Shown: piece after piece, positions 44,826 through 53,621 of the stretch
How the letters are laid out: the number at the start of each line of letters is the position of its first letter
Position numbering within the stretch: the stretch's first letter is position 1
Assembly: GCF_016406085.1 (NCBI RefSeq)
Contig: NZ_JAEHFJ010000008.1
Span: 103,057 to 167,056 of the forward strand
DNA length: 64,000 bases
Origin: Aureibaculum flavum
GTDB taxonomy: Bacteria; Bacteroidota; Bacteroidia; Flavobacteriales; Flavobacteriaceae
Direction: 5' to 3'
Position numbers and translations under genes: made by a program
Notes under the pieces: model-generated
What the model was told of the DNA's origin: nothing
Seen by the model: only the letters and a program-made list of their open reading frames with translations
The model's database searches: none

Positions 44826-45587
44826 ATGCATATAATATCTTGGAATGTAAATGGAATACGTGCCATTGTAAAGAAGAATTTTGTTGAAAGTGTTAAAAAA
44901 ATGAATCCAGATATTATATGTCTACAAGAGACAAGAGGCAGTGATCAGGAAGTTGAAAAAACATTATTACCTTTTAAAGATTATAATAAATTCTTCAATG
45001 CTGCTGATAAAAGAGGTTATTCAGGCACAACTATATTAAGTAAGCCAACGCCAGAATTTCTAAAAAATAATATGAACATTGCTGAACATGATGTTGAAGG
45101 TAGAATACAATGTGCCAGTTACCCTAATTTCTTTTTGATTAATGTTTATGTGCCTAATTCTGGACAACAATTAGATCGTTTGGCATATAGGAAAAAATGG
45201 GATGCTGATTTTTTGAGCTATTTGAAAGAGTTAGAGAAAACGAAACCAGTCATTGTTTGTGGTGATTTTAATGTGGCACATCAGTCTATCGATCTTAAAA
45301 ATGACAAATCAAATTATAATAAAACGGCCGGGTATACGCAAGTTGAGATAGACGGGATGGATAACTATATAAAGTCAGGCTTTATAGATACTTTTAGGTA
45401 CTTTCATCCTAATGAGGTTGCTTATACCTTTTGGAGCTATCGGTTTAAAGCAAGAGAGCGAAATACAGGTTGGAGAATTGATTATTTTTTAGTCAGTAAG
45501 TCGCTATTACCTAGGGTGAAATCGGTATCCATTTATTCACATATAATGGGGTCAGATCATTGTCCGATAGGTCTAGAAATTGAATAA
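44826..45587 (+). CDS. xth: Exodeoxyribonuclease III
   Basis: A 253-residue EEP-fold nuclease. IISWNVNGIRAIV, ICLQETRG, RGYSGTTILSK, NVYVPNSG, VCGDFNVAH, NTGWRIDYFLVS and GSDHCPIGLEI cover the metal and phosphate sites of the Xth/ExoA group. It cuts at abasic sites in base-excision repair. Its position behind a BON gene puts a DNA-repair enzyme under the island operator. Confidence 0.95.
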   Translation: MHIISWNVNGIRAIVKKNFVESVKKMNPDIICLQETRGSDQEVEKTLLPFKDYNKFFNAADKRGYSGTTILSKPTPEFLKNNMNIAEHDVEGRIQCASYPNFFLINVYVPNSGQQLDRLAYRKKWDADFLSYLKELEKTKPVIVCGDFNVAHQSIDLKNDKSNYNKTAGYTQVEIDGMDNYIKSGFIDTFRYFHPNEVAYTFWSYRFKARERNTGWRIDYFLVSKSLLPRVKSVSIYSHIMGSDHCPIGLEIE

Positions 45588-45803
45588 TTACCCTAAACAC
45601 ATTCACTTTTTAAATAGGTTTACTTTCCTTTTTAATCCTTGATTTTGATTAAAATAGTTGCTTTTATAACTATTTTTTTTGAATTATTTTTGTGTTGGGA
45701 ATATCAGAAAATAATAATAATTATTCGTTAATTATAATTAAAGATTTGATATTAGTACTACAAACGCTAATGAAAATAGTTAAATCTCATTTGAATTGAA
45801 ATT

Positions 45804-47123
45804 ATGACAATACATAGAAAACGAAAAAAAACCTTAGGCTTTGCAGAGCTTGTCGCCATTGCATTGGGTGGTATGGTAGGTGGTGGTATTTTTACCGTAT
45901 TAGGTATTGCAGTTTCATTAGTGGGTAACCTTGCTCCAATAGCTATCATTATTGGGGGCTGTATTGCAGTGTTAGCGGCATATTCTTATGTTAAGTTAGG
46001 TCTTTATTATAAAGATGAAGGAGCTACGTATTCCTTTTTTAAACGTACCTATTCAAATTCTAATTTCTCCGCTTCTATTGTGGGCTGGTTTGTCATTTTT
46101 GGGTATATAAGTACATTGGCTCTTTATGCTTATACTTTTGCGTCATATGCAATAAGTAGTTCTAGTTTTGCCAATGTAATTTGGATTAGAAAAGGTATTG
46201 CCATTGGTGTAATTGCACTTTTTACAATTATAAATGTATGGAGTGTAAATGGTATGGGTAAAATTGAAGATGTTATGGTATACACCAAATTAGTATTACT
46301 GACAATTATATCAGTAGTATTGATAAAACATGGAAGTACTGATTTTGGTACTTTTATAAATAATATGGTCGTAGATGCGGAAAAAACAAGTCTATTTTCT
46401 GTTTTAATTGTAGCATCTTTAACTTTTGTAGCATATGAAGGGTTTCAGTTGGTTATCAATGCGGTAAATGAAATGAAGAATCCTGATAAAAATATTCCAA
46501 GAGCAATTTACACGGCGATAACGTTGGCAATCCTTATTTATGTTGTACTTTCTGTAGGGGCATTATTTGCAATACCTACCGAAGAAATAATAAAAAATAA
46601 AGAATTTGCCTTAGCTGCTGGAGCAGGAGATGTATTGGGGAGTTTAGGAACGAATATTGTTATTTTAGGAGCAATATTGGCTACGAGTAGTGCTATTAGT
46701 GGAACAGTGTTTGGTTCGTCACGGCAAATGGCAGTTGTTGCTAAAGATGGTTTTTTTCCTAATTGGTTATCTAAAAGAAAAAACAACATACCCGTGCATG
46801 CTATTATTACTATGGCTCTTATGGCCAGTATACTAATTTTATTGGGTGGACTAGAATTAATACTTGAATTTGGTAGCATTACCTTTTTGTTGGTATCGCT
46901 ACTCATGGCAATTGCAAATTATAAAATAAGAGCTAAGACCAATTCTTCAACGTTTATAACTGTTTTATCAATTATAGGTCTAAGCATGGGAGGATTACTT
47001 ATCTTATATTATGAATTTACTAATGAATTGGAGCAAATGCTCGCAATACTTTTTTTGTATTTTATATTAGCCTTTGGAGCGTGGATGTATTCTAAAAAAG
47101 TAAATAAGCAAATTCAGAAATAA
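45804..47123 (+). CDS. APC-family amino acid permease
   Basis: A 439-residue membrane protein with about twelve helices. GFAELVAIALGGMVGGGIFTVLGIAV is the first-helix substrate motif of the APC superfamily, followed by FVAYEGFQLVINAVNEMKNPDKNIPRAI and GTVFGSSRQMAVVAKDGFFP. Substrate cannot be read. No island operator was found in its 216-base upstream gap. It is convergent with the next gene, 41 bases apart. Confidence 0.9.
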   Translation: MTIHRKRKKTLGFAELVAIALGGMVGGGIFTVLGIAVSLVGNLAPIAIIIGGCIAVLAAYSYVKLGLYYKDEGATYSFFKRTYSNSNFSASIVGWFVIFGYISTLALYAYTFASYAISSSSFANVIWIRKGIAIGVIALFTIINVWSVNGMGKIEDVMVYTKLVLLTIISVVLIKHGSTDFGTFINNMVVDAEKTSLFSVLIVASLTFVAYEGFQLVINAVNEMKNPDKNIPRAIYTAITLAILIYVVLSVGALFAIPTEEIIKNKEFALAAGAGDVLGSLGTNIVILGAILATSSAISGTVFGSSRQMAVVAKDGFFPNWLSKRKNNIPVHAIITMALMASILILLGGLELILEFGSITFLLVSLLMAIANYKIRAKTNSSTFITVLSIIGLSMGGLLILYYEFTNELEQMLAILFLYFILAFGAWMYSKKVNKQIQK

Positions 47124-47164
47124 TGCAAATTATACTGTAAGCTTTATCCCACTTTGTTTAGAGC

Positions 47165-47521
47165 TTAATAAGTGTCTAAATATCCTTTTAAAACTTCTAC
47201 CTGAAACTCTCCAACAACGGATAGGTCTACATCTGCATTCATTAATACCAGTCCGTAACCTAAATGAGATAACTTACAATCATTCATAATTTCGTGGTTG
47301 ATTTCAGTAAGTAGAGGTAGAAAATGCTCGCGTATTTCTACACCTGATGATTTTCCAATTTTAATTGCTTTTACTACAGCATCAGAAATTTGTTTTGGTG
47401 ACAACCCTTTAATTAATAAATCACTTGCAAGATGACTCATATGTATGTTATAATAAAAGTCTAAAAAGTTATCAATTGAATCTGGTTTGATAAGTTCTTT
47501 TCTATAAATTGCTATTTCCAT
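47165..47521 (-). CDS. Protein of unknown function
   Basis: About 118 residues from the ATG at 47521 (MEIAIYRKELIKPDSIDNFL); an ATG at 47536 adds five residues. Mostly helical and cytoplasmic, with IKGLSPKQISDAVVKAIKIGKSSGVEIREHFLPL in the middle. I recognise no family. The thioredoxin gene ends 36 bases upstream, so the two are likely in one transcript. Confidence 0.6.
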   Translation of the reverse strand: MEIAIYRKELIKPDSIDNFLDFYYNIHMSHLASDLLIKGLSPKQISDAVVKAIKIGKSSGVEIREHFLPLLTEINHEIMNDCKLSHLGYGLVLMNADVDLSVVGEFQVEVLKGYLDTY

Positions 47522-47557
47522 GGTATTTGATTTCAAAATTAATATGAAGTACTGTAT

Positions 47558-47857
47558 TTAAATATTTTGTTTAATAATTGAAAGAAGTTGCTCTTTGGTT
47601 TGCACTCCAGATTGACGCCAAACAATTTGTCCATCTTTAAATAAAATCAATGTTGGTACACCTCTTACATTATAGCGTTGTGCTATAGATTGGTTTTTAT
47701 CAATATCTATTTTAATAATACGAACCTTTCCATCAATTGCATTTGCTACTTGTTTTATAATGGGAGATTGTGCTTTACAAGGTCCACACCACTCTGCATG
47801 AAAATCAACAAGTACGGGTTTATCACCCTTTATGATTTTACTAAAATCTGCTTTCAT
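47558..47857 (-). CDS. Thioredoxin
   Basis: A 99-residue single-domain thioredoxin. DFHAEWCGPCKAQSPIIKQVA has the redox CGPC at about residues 23-26, followed by IDIDKNQSIAQRYNVRGVPTLILFKDG with the cis-Pro. It reduces disulfides in the cytoplasm. It follows a terminator-like hairpin, so it may have a separate promoter. Confidence 0.95.
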   Translation of the reverse strand: MKADFSKIIKGDKPVLVDFHAEWCGPCKAQSPIIKQVANAIDGKVRIIKIDIDKNQSIAQRYNVRGVPTLILFKDGQIVWRQSGVQTKEQLLSIIKQNI

Positions 47858-47878
47858 AAGTTTTTTTTTAAGGGAACT

Positions 47879-47902
47879 ATAAAACGCCCATTGTTATGGG
47901 CG
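47879..47902 (-). terminator. Terminator between the helical-protein gene and thioredoxin
   Basis: CGCCCAT pairs with ATGGGCG around a four-base loop; on the minus strand TTTTAT follows. It lies 20 bases after the stop at 47922. Confidence 0.7.
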
Positions 47903-47921
47903 AATTATTAGTTACATTAAT

Positions 47922-48329
47922 TTATAGCTTTTTTGTATAATCAAAAACGACTCTTTTAAAGGCTTTAAATTCTTTTGTAAAATCTGCCATTCTCAATGAA
48001 ATTTCATGATGTTTTTCTCTATAAGCATCATCAGACAATCCTTTTTCAGATAATTCTATTCTAGATAATAATTGTTCATGTTCTAAAATGCTCACTTCTA
48101 AATCATCAAATAAATCCGTGTGAATTTTGTCTAGATTTTTTAGCATCATTTCATATTCAGAATCATTTTTCTTAGAAATCTCTTTTTTCTTCAATAAATC
48201 ATTGAAAAAACGAACTTCATCTTTCCAGAAATCTACGGTATCCATCCATTCTCTGCTTTCAAAATGTAAAACGTCTAACCCAGCTCCTAATAAGAATTCT
48301 GTTTTTGGGTTTAAAATTGTAGTGTTCAT
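47922..48329 (-). CDS. Conserved helical protein of unknown function (paralogue of 16913-17383)
   Basis: A 135-residue charged helical protein, cytoplasmic. FWKDEVRFFNDLLKKKE and YREKHHEISLRMADFTKEFKAFKRVVF align with the 156-residue protein at 16913. It lies eleven bases after the DnaJ gene, in the operon read from the operator at 50119-50130. Function unknown. Confidence 0.7.
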   Translation of the reverse strand: MNTTILNPKTEFLLGAGLDVLHFESREWMDTVDFWKDEVRFFNDLLKKKEISKKNDSEYEMMLKNLDKIHTDLFDDLEVSILEHEQLLSRIELSEKGLSDDAYREKHHEISLRMADFTKEFKAFKRVVFDYTKKL

Positions 48330-48340
48330 AATTGTATGTT

Positions 48341-49276
48341 TTAATTTGTTTTTATAGGTTCTTTTTTATGTAATTTTTGTAATTCTTTAAATAAATTTTC
48401 TTCTTCATGTGTGAGATTTTTTGGTAGACTCACATTAAGTTTTACTAATAAATCACCATAAAGAGATGGTTTACCATATTTAGGCATTCCTTTACCCTTA
48501 AGTCTAAGTGTCTTACCTGTATTGCTATTTTTTGGTACTGTAATATTTAGTGATCCAGAAAAGGTGGGTACCTTTATTTTACCACCTAATATTGCAGTAT
48601 ATAAATCTACATTAGCATTATAGATAAGATCATTTGCTCTTCTTTTAAATCTAGCATCTGGCTGAACTTTTAATATGATATACAAATCGCCTCGTTTTCC
48701 ACCTTTAACACCTTTTTGTCCTTTCCCTTTTATTTTTAATTGTAACCCATCATACGAGCCAGGTTTAATGGTAATACGCAATTTTTCATTATGTATTTCA
48801 AAGGTTCGTTTACTTCCTTCATAAGCTTCTAAAAGTGTAATGGGCATTTCTGCTTTCGTATCACCTCCAGAAAACGAAGATTGGTTTCCTCTTCCTCCAA
48901 AAAAGGTTTCAAAAAAGCTAGAAAAGTCCTCACCACCTGCCGCACCTTGTCCAAAAATATCAGAAGGATCACCTTGAGCGTATCTCGAATTACTTCCTCT
49001 TTGATTTGCTTGATTTGCATACTCTCGCCAATTATCTCCAGTATTTTGATAAGCATCCCAATTAGAACCTAGTGTGTCATATTTCTCACGTTTTTCTTTA
49101 TCACTAAGCACTTCATTGGCTTCATTCAATTCTTTGAACTTATCTTCAGCAGTTTTATCATTTGGATTTTTATCTGGATGATATTTCGCTGCCAATTTTC
49201 TGTAGGCTTTTTTTATCTCTTTTGAAGTTGCGTCCTTTTTAACTCCTAATGTTTTGTAATAATCCTTGTAATTCAT
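48341..49276 (-). CDS. DnaJ C-terminal-type co-chaperone (CbpA-like)
   Basis: About 311 residues from the ATG at 49276 ([12 protein letters not shown]); the ATG at 49285 adds three. The J domain is at 4-70 with YHPDKNP (HPD motif), then a Gly/Ser/Asn-rich stretch with an [10 protein letters not shown] segment (about 75-135). Two C-terminal DnaJ beta domains follow ([39 protein letters not shown]). The cysteine-rich zinc domain is absent, as in CbpA. It works with DnaK in folding under stress. It begins 12 bases after the sigma-like gene. Confidence 0.92.
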   Translation of the reverse strand: MNYKDYYKTLGVKKDATSKEIKKAYRKLAAKYHPDKNPNDKTAEDKFKELNEANEVLSDKEKREKYDTLGSNWDAYQNTGDNWREYANQANQRGSNSRYAQGDPSDIFGQGAAGGEDFSSFFETFFGGRGNQSSFSGGDTKAEMPITLLEAYEGSKRTFEIHNEKLRITIKPGSYDGLQLKIKGKGQKGVKGGKRGDLYIILKVQPDARFKRRANDLIYNANVDLYTAILGGKIKVPTFSGSLNITVPKNSNTGKTLRLKGKGMPKYGKPSLYGDLLVKLNVSLPKNLTHEEENLFKELQKLHKKEPIKTN

Positions 49277-49288
49277 TTTGAACAAGTT

Positions 49289-50062
49289 TTATTTGTTAAT
49301 AGCATATCTATTGAAAAAACTTAATCGTATTGCTTTTCTAGCATCTTCTAATAATTTTTCGACCTCTGTGACACTACTATTTCTTATTTCTGCAATTTCC
49401 TTTGCTGTAAATTTATAATTGGTAAACAGTTCAAAAACAGTATTCATTGCCATAGGTAATTTTTGAAGTACCATAGCTATTTGGGTATGAATTCTTTCTT
49501 TACTTAATTCTTTATCCAATTTTTTAACTAATTTATCCTCTTTATTTTCTATAAATACATGATTTAATGTATAATCATTATGGTTATATGATATATCATC
49601 TAACTCTTCAATTAATAATAAATCACCACCTGCATCAACAGTATAATTTTCTTCCATTTCATCCCATTCCGGTTTGGTATAAATATCTATATTTTTTAAA
49701 AATAGATTATCAAATTCTTCTTCTTCAATAGTATCTTCCAATAATGCATTGGTTTTTTTGAATAACCATAAATAGAAATCTTTTTGATTATCAAACGCAT
49801 CTATATGATCATATATTTCTATAAAAAGTTGATCAATAAAATCATCAGGTTTATATTTATTTTTTGAAAAATGTCCATTTTTTATGGCTGAATTTAACCT
49901 ACCCACTATATATTTATTTATCTCAGGTAAAATTTTCAAGACCAATTCATTAAAAGATTTTTTATCTTCTTCTTTTTTAAGCTGAACAAGATCAGGAAAT
50001 GCTTGAGCAATAATCACACGAAACTCATTATGCTGTTTTTTATATTTTAGCGTGTCTTCCAT
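49289..50062 (-). CDS. Sigma-70-like regulator (region 4 HTH), unusual
   Basis: A 257-residue acidic protein. The C-terminal 60 residues look like sigma region 4: LQKLPMAMNTVFELFTNYKFTAKEIAEIRNSSVTEVEKLLEDARKAIR. The N-terminal part (FNELVLKILPEINKYIVGRL, KPDDFIDQLFIEIYDHID) resembles sigma region 2 only loosely, and a long acidic insert separates them. It may be a divergent sigma factor or a regulator derived from one. It is first in the operon with DnaJ, behind the operator at 50119-50130. Confidence 0.7.
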   Translation of the reverse strand: MEDTLKYKKQHNEFRVIIAQAFPDLVQLKKEEDKKSFNELVLKILPEINKYIVGRLNSAIKNGHFSKNKYKPDDFIDQLFIEIYDHIDAFDNQKDFYLWLFKKTNALLEDTIEEEEFDNLFLKNIDIYTKPEWDEMEENYTVDAGGDLLLIEELDDISYNHNDYTLNHVFIENKEDKLVKKLDKELSKERIHTQIAMVLQKLPMAMNTVFELFTNYKFTAKEIAEIRNSSVTEVEKLLEDARKAIRLSFFNRYAINK

Positions 50063-50087
50063 TTTTATCTGTTTTAATTATATGGTG

Positions 50088-50130
50088 TAAAGGTGTGAAC
50101 TTATAAGCAAAATTAAAATGACCTAGATCA
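50088..50130 (-). promoter_or_regulatory. Operator TGATCTAGGTCA (minus strand) with weak -7 element
   Basis: On the minus strand the core runs 50130-50119. At +35 (50095-50088) the sequence is CACCTTTA, two mismatches to TAnnTTTG. It drives the sigma-like/DnaJ operon. Confidence 0.68.
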
Positions 50131-50152
50131 GTTCATAAATAGTGTTCTACAC

Positions 50153-50821
50153 TTACTTTTCATTCAATTCGTTTTGTTCGTAGGTTTTATTTGTATCAAT
50201 TCTAACATTGGGTAGACCAATTAGAGCTCTTAAAACACCATGGATAAATGCTATTGGTAATAGAAAAATACTTATTATCAGTGTGCCAATTTCAAAAAAT
50301 AAGGAACTATCTTTGTATGGTTTTCCTTTAAGTCTCGATTGAAATGCACTAAATGGAATTCCTAACATATTGCCAACAGTTATTATTTGGACTACAGAAA
50401 GTATAATACGTGCTTCTTGCTCACCATATTCTTTAATAATAGCATCGTAAGCATATTTTTTAGGGTAACCTCTTGAATCTGCATAATGTTGAGCGAACAG
50501 TATTGCTATGGCTTCTTTTGGTTTTATAAAATGTTTATCACCACCTAAAAAGCTATTTATTTCTTTACCACTCATGCCTAGACGTAAGGCCATTTTAGCA
50601 TGTCCATAGGAGCAAATGGCACAACCATTTACTTCAGTTACGGCCAATTGTAAGCGTTTTACAAAATCAGTATCAACTCTTTTGCTTTTACTATTTTCAA
50701 TCATTTTTATCATAGCTCTAGGCACAAAAACAAAGGCACGGTACATTTCTCTTAAACCGAACTTATTTTTAAATGCTGTTCGTGAGCGTATAGCTTCTGG
50801 CATTTGTATTTCTACTTTCAT
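50153..50821 (-). CDS. AhpD-like carboxymuconolactone decarboxylase-family protein with C-terminal membrane segment
   Basis: About 222 residues from the ATG at 50821 (MKVEIQMPEAIRSR). The AhpD redox signature GCAICSYGHAKMALRLG (CxxC plus His) lies at about 75-90. The C-terminal region LFFEIGTLIISIFLLPIAFIHGVLRALIG is hydrophobic, which is unusual for the family and suggests membrane attachment. It probably reduces peroxide-linked thiols. No operator was seen directly upstream. Confidence 0.85.
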   Translation of the reverse strand: MKVEIQMPEAIRSRTAFKNKFGLREMYRAFVFVPRAMIKMIENSKSKRVDTDFVKRLQLAVTEVNGCAICSYGHAKMALRLGMSGKEINSFLGGDKHFIKPKEAIAILFAQHYADSRGYPKKYAYDAIIKEYGEQEARIILSVVQIITVGNMLGIPFSAFQSRLKGKPYKDSSLFFEIGTLIISIFLLPIAFIHGVLRALIGLPNVRIDTNKTYEQNELNEK

Positions 50822-50971
50822 TTTTAGAATAGTTATCAAATTTTATTTAATCAACTCTTTTATAACTTATTAAATCATTTCTAATCGTTTAAAAAAAAAG
50901 TTCCATTAAAGTAAAACAATACTGAATTTACCTTTAAGGAACCTTCTTCATAAATAATTTTTTAATTGTAA

Positions 50972-51175
50972 CTAAGCCGTAATGGCAAAAGTTACTTTGG
51001 TAGTCACACGATATTCCGCTACCTGATTGTTATTAACTGTGGCCTGCATATCTTTTACATAAACAGATTTAATGTTTTTTACTGTTTTGGAAACTTCAGT
51101 AACAACATTTTTAACAGCATCATCAAAACTTACGGTAGAATTACCTAATACTTCAATTACTTTTAATACTGACAT
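50972..51175 (-). CDS. Dodecin
   Basis: A 67-residue protein matching dodecin in length and pattern: VLKVIEVLGNSTVSFDDAVKN, VSKTVKNIKSVYVKDMQATV, YRVTTKVTFAI. Dodecins form hollow dodecamers that store flavin or CoA and protect against photo-oxidation. The gene is alone behind its own operator. Confidence 0.93.
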   Translation of the reverse strand: MSVLKVIEVLGNSTVSFDDAVKNVVTEVSKTVKNIKSVYVKDMQATVNNNQVAEYRVTTKVTFAITA

Positions 51176-51204
51176 AACTAAATGATTTTAAAATTAATAT
51201 ATAC

Positions 51205-51247
51205 CAAATGTAAAAATCAAATTAACCATACGAAATGATCTTAATCA
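51205..51247 (-). promoter_or_regulatory. Operator TGATTAAGATCA (minus strand) with -7 TACATTTG
   Basis: On the minus strand the core runs 51247-51236. An exact TAnnTTTG occupies 51212-51205, at +35. It drives the dodecin gene. Confidence 0.8.
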
Positions 51248-51499
51248 GTAAATGAAAATAAGTAGCAATCTAGTTAAGTAGCTTTTCTATTAGATAAGAT
51301 GCAGCCGCTGTAAATACCTTTACTATTAACCAAAAAAACGGGCTAATAACTTTTTTTATTTACATAACTATTGTTGGATAAGCTTTAATGAGCCTTGAAA
51401 TCACTGCTATTAAGAGACACCTGTTATGGTTAAATTCAATACGAGTTATCTTAATTTAAATATATTAAAAACCAAATCATAGATAATTAAATTCAATGT
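51248..51499. other. Gene-free interval between two divergent operators
   Basis: About 250 bases between the dodecin operator and the operator at 51500. I see no ORF, hairpin or repeat that stands out. Confidence 0.4.
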
Positions 51500-51542
51500 T
51501 GACCTGGGTCATTTTAAAAATTAAATTACCGTTTTAGATTTG
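51500..51542 (+). promoter_or_regulatory. Operator TGACCTGGGTCA with -7 TAGATTTG
   Basis: Core 51500-51511; an exact TAnnTTTG at 51535-51542, +35. It drives the PepSY-like gene. Confidence 0.85.
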
Positions 51543-51595
51543 TTATGTAATAAATCACAGAAGTGATTTAGATAATCTTTAAAATTTAAAAAAAA

Positions 51596-52147
51596 ATGAA
51601 GAAAATTGTTTTAACCCTATTTTTAATGGGGTCGGTAATGCAGTCTTATGCTCAAGATGTGCTATTTGAAAAAAAAATGAAAATGGAAAGTATTCCTGTC
51701 ACAATTATTGAATCTATTGATAATGACTTTGGAGATTTTGAGATGATTGAATCTTATGCAATTCCTATAGAAATTATTGAAGAAGATGTTTTTGTAAATA
51801 GAAATATTGAAACTGATGAAGATTATGAAACCTATCAAATCACTTTAAAAGGAAATAAAGGTGAAATTGTGGCAACATATAATAAAGATGGTGAGTTACT
51901 AAACACCGTTGAAGAATTTAAAAATATTAAACCATCTCCTGAAGTTAGAAATGCTATGGGTAAAGCATTTCCTGATTGGTTTATAAAAAAAGATTATTAT
52001 AAGTTGACTCACTTTTCCGGAAAGGAACAAAAAGAACGTTATAAATTTATTATTGAAAAAGGAAAGCAAAAAAAAGTGGTGTATATGGATGAAAAAGGAG
52101 AAATTCTTAATGTGCATAAAAAATTAGAATTAGATCTTAATAATTAA
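51596..52147 (+). CDS. Secreted PepSY-like protein
   Basis: A 183-residue exported protein (signal about 1-19, ending SYAQ). The mature part has two repeats of the kind seen in small periplasmic PepSY-like/DUF2874 proteins: YQITLKGNKGEIVATYNKDGELLNTVEE and YKFIIEKGKQKKVVYMDEKGEILN. It probably resides in the periplasm as a small-ligand or inhibitor-like protein. Function unknown. Confidence 0.7.
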   Translation: MKKIVLTLFLMGSVMQSYAQDVLFEKKMKMESIPVTIIESIDNDFGDFEMIESYAIPIEIIEEDVFVNRNIETDEDYETYQITLKGNKGEIVATYNKDGELLNTVEEFKNIKPSPEVRNAMGKAFPDWFIKKDYYKLTHFSGKEQKERYKFIIEKGKQKKVVYMDEKGEILNVHKKLELDLNN

Positions 52148-52201
52148 GATGAAGTATGATTCAAATGGTTAAAGATTTTGGTTTTAAAATACCTGTATAA
52201 G

Positions 52202-52230
52202 AAAAGAGCTTTAGTGAGCTCTTTTTTTTT
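52202..52230 (+). terminator. Terminator after the PepSY-like gene
   Basis: AAAGAGCT pairs with AGCTCTTT around a six-base loop, followed by a T run of nine or more. Confidence 0.88.
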
Positions 52231-52259
52231 ATGAACCATTAAATTATTACGCTACTCAA

Positions 52260-52754
52260 CTAAACATCTTCCAATGCTGTTTCTAAATGATGTAAATCAT
52301 CATCAAAACCTCTTATAATTAGTAAATAATCCCCATTGTTTAACATCTCCATAAAAGTATCTACATGCGTTTTTTTAGCACCTAAACCTCTTAAAATACC
52401 ATTCAACCCTACTGATATACCTCCTAAGGCTTTTCCATTAATTTCGTGCATAAACAATGATGTTAATGAACCAATAATATATACAGTACCTATTTCTGGG
52501 TTTTTAAAAACACCAAATTCGATGGAAGATTCGAGTACTTTTTTCCAATATTCTTTTAATTGTTTTTCAAATTGAACTTGGTCTTTTTTATGTTTAAAAG
52601 ATTGTTCATTAGTAAACATACTAAGAATAGATAATTGAGAATCTATTTCGCTATCCTTCTTTAAAAGATCTATTGATGTTACCAATTTTCCTAATTGCGA
52701 ATATGACTTTATAAAAATATGTTTCTTTTTCGCATGTTGCACACTATAACTCAT
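52260..52754 (-). CDS. DUF1269/YflT-like general stress protein
   Basis: A 164-residue cytoplasmic protein. The N-terminal part (IFIKSYSQLGKLVTSIDLLKKD) resembles the ferredoxin-like half of general stress proteins. The C-terminal GKALGGISVGLNGILRGLGAKKTHVDTFMEMLNNGDYLLIIRG fits the Gly-rich segment plus GDYLL pattern of that family. It is divergent from the YtxH operon and shares its operator. Confidence 0.68.
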   Translation of the reverse strand: MSYSVQHAKKKHIFIKSYSQLGKLVTSIDLLKKDSEIDSQLSILSMFTNEQSFKHKKDQVQFEKQLKEYWKKVLESSIEFGVFKNPEIGTVYIIGSLTSLFMHEINGKALGGISVGLNGILRGLGAKKTHVDTFMEMLNNGDYLLIIRGFDDDLHHLETALEDV

Positions 52755-52798
52755 AATTTTTAAAAGTATTAAGGTGTTTTTTCTAATACTTAGTGGAG

Positions 52799-52872
52799 CT
52801 AAATTAATATGAAAAATAATTATGATGAATGACCTGGGTCATTTTAAAAGAGCATTTACCTATTTATTTTTG
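52799..52872. promoter_or_regulatory. Shared divergent operator TGACCTGGGTCA with two -7 elements
   Basis: The single core at 52830-52841 has an exact TATTTTTG at 52865-52872 on the plus strand and TAATTTAG (one mismatch) at 52806-52799 on the minus strand. Each is at +35 from its own side. It serves both the YtxH operon (plus) and the 52260-52754 gene (minus). Confidence 0.82.
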
Positions 52873-52935
52873 TAGTGTAAAAATTGATTTATTAATCCGT
52901 CTGCCTTTATAGGTAGACATCTAAAAATTTAAATT

Positions 52936-53268
52936 ATGTCAAACACTAGTGAAAATGCATTATTTGCACTGTTAACAGGAGTTGCCATTGGGGCTGGAAT
53001 CGGAATTCTTTATGCACCTGATAAAGGTAAAAAAACTAGAAAAAGAATTAAACAAAAAACAGAAGATACTAAGCACATTATTTCTGATCGAATTTCTCAT
53101 GCTAAAGAAGAGTTAACTAAAGCCGTTAATGAAAAAAAAGAAGAATTTGAGCAAAAATTAGATGATACCATTTCAACTATGAGTGGTAAAGCAGAGGATA
53201 TCATTGATAGTTTAGAAAATAAGTTAGAAGAGCTTAAAACCAAAAATGCTCACTTACAAAAAAACTAG
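52936..53268 (+). CDS. YtxH-domain protein
   Basis: A 110-residue protein with the YtxH signature at the N terminus (LFALLTGVAIGAGIGILYAPDKGKKTRKRI, one membrane segment and Gly-rich turn). A long charged helix follows (about 40-105). YtxH-type proteins are general stress proteins of unclear mechanism. It is first in a three-gene operon under the shared operator. Confidence 0.88.
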   Translation: MSNTSENALFALLTGVAIGAGIGILYAPDKGKKTRKRIKQKTEDTKHIISDRISHAKEELTKAVNEKKEEFEQKLDDTISTMSGKAEDIIDSLENKLEELKTKNAHLQKN

Positions 53269-53270
53269 TT

Positions 53271-53621
53271 ATGGCTTTTGAAGCGTTAAAAGAAAACTTA
53301 TTTGAAGCTGATATTAATATACAATCCTATGCAAAAAGTAGTGAAGAATATATTAAGCTCAAAAGTTTTAAAGCACTTATGATTGGTATTACTTTTATTA
53401 CCAAATTACTAATTATAAGTGCTTTGGTAGGTATGTCATTGTTGCTTTTATCACTTGCGTTAGCTATCCTATTAGGTGAGATTTTGAACAATCTTGTTTT
53501 GGGATTTTTAATTGTAGGTTTGTTTTATGCTCTGGTAGGGTTGATTGCTTATTTTTTAAGGAATAAGTTGAATGCTCCGTTATTGAAAAAATTTTCTAAT
53601 TATTATTTTAAAAAGATATGA
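53271..53621 (+). CDS. Holin-3_6-like membrane protein
   Basis: A 116-residue protein with two long membrane helices (about 47-75 and 78-100, LLIISALVGMSLLLLSLALAILLGEIL). The pattern fits the Phage_holin_3_6 family, which in Bacteroidota is mostly a companion of YtxH genes, not a phage protein. It begins two bases after ytxH and overlaps the next gene by four. Confidence 0.8.
   Translation: MAFEALKENLFEADINIQSYAKSSEEYIKLKSFKALMIGITFITKLLIISALVGMSLLLLSLALAILLGEILNNLVLGFLIVGLFYALVGLIAYFLRNKLNAPLLKKFSNYYFKKI

Noticed and set aside
53271..53621. Holin-like gene as evidence of a prophage
   Set aside because: No other phage gene is near; the YtxH-holin-small protein set is a common non-phage cassette in Bacteroidota.
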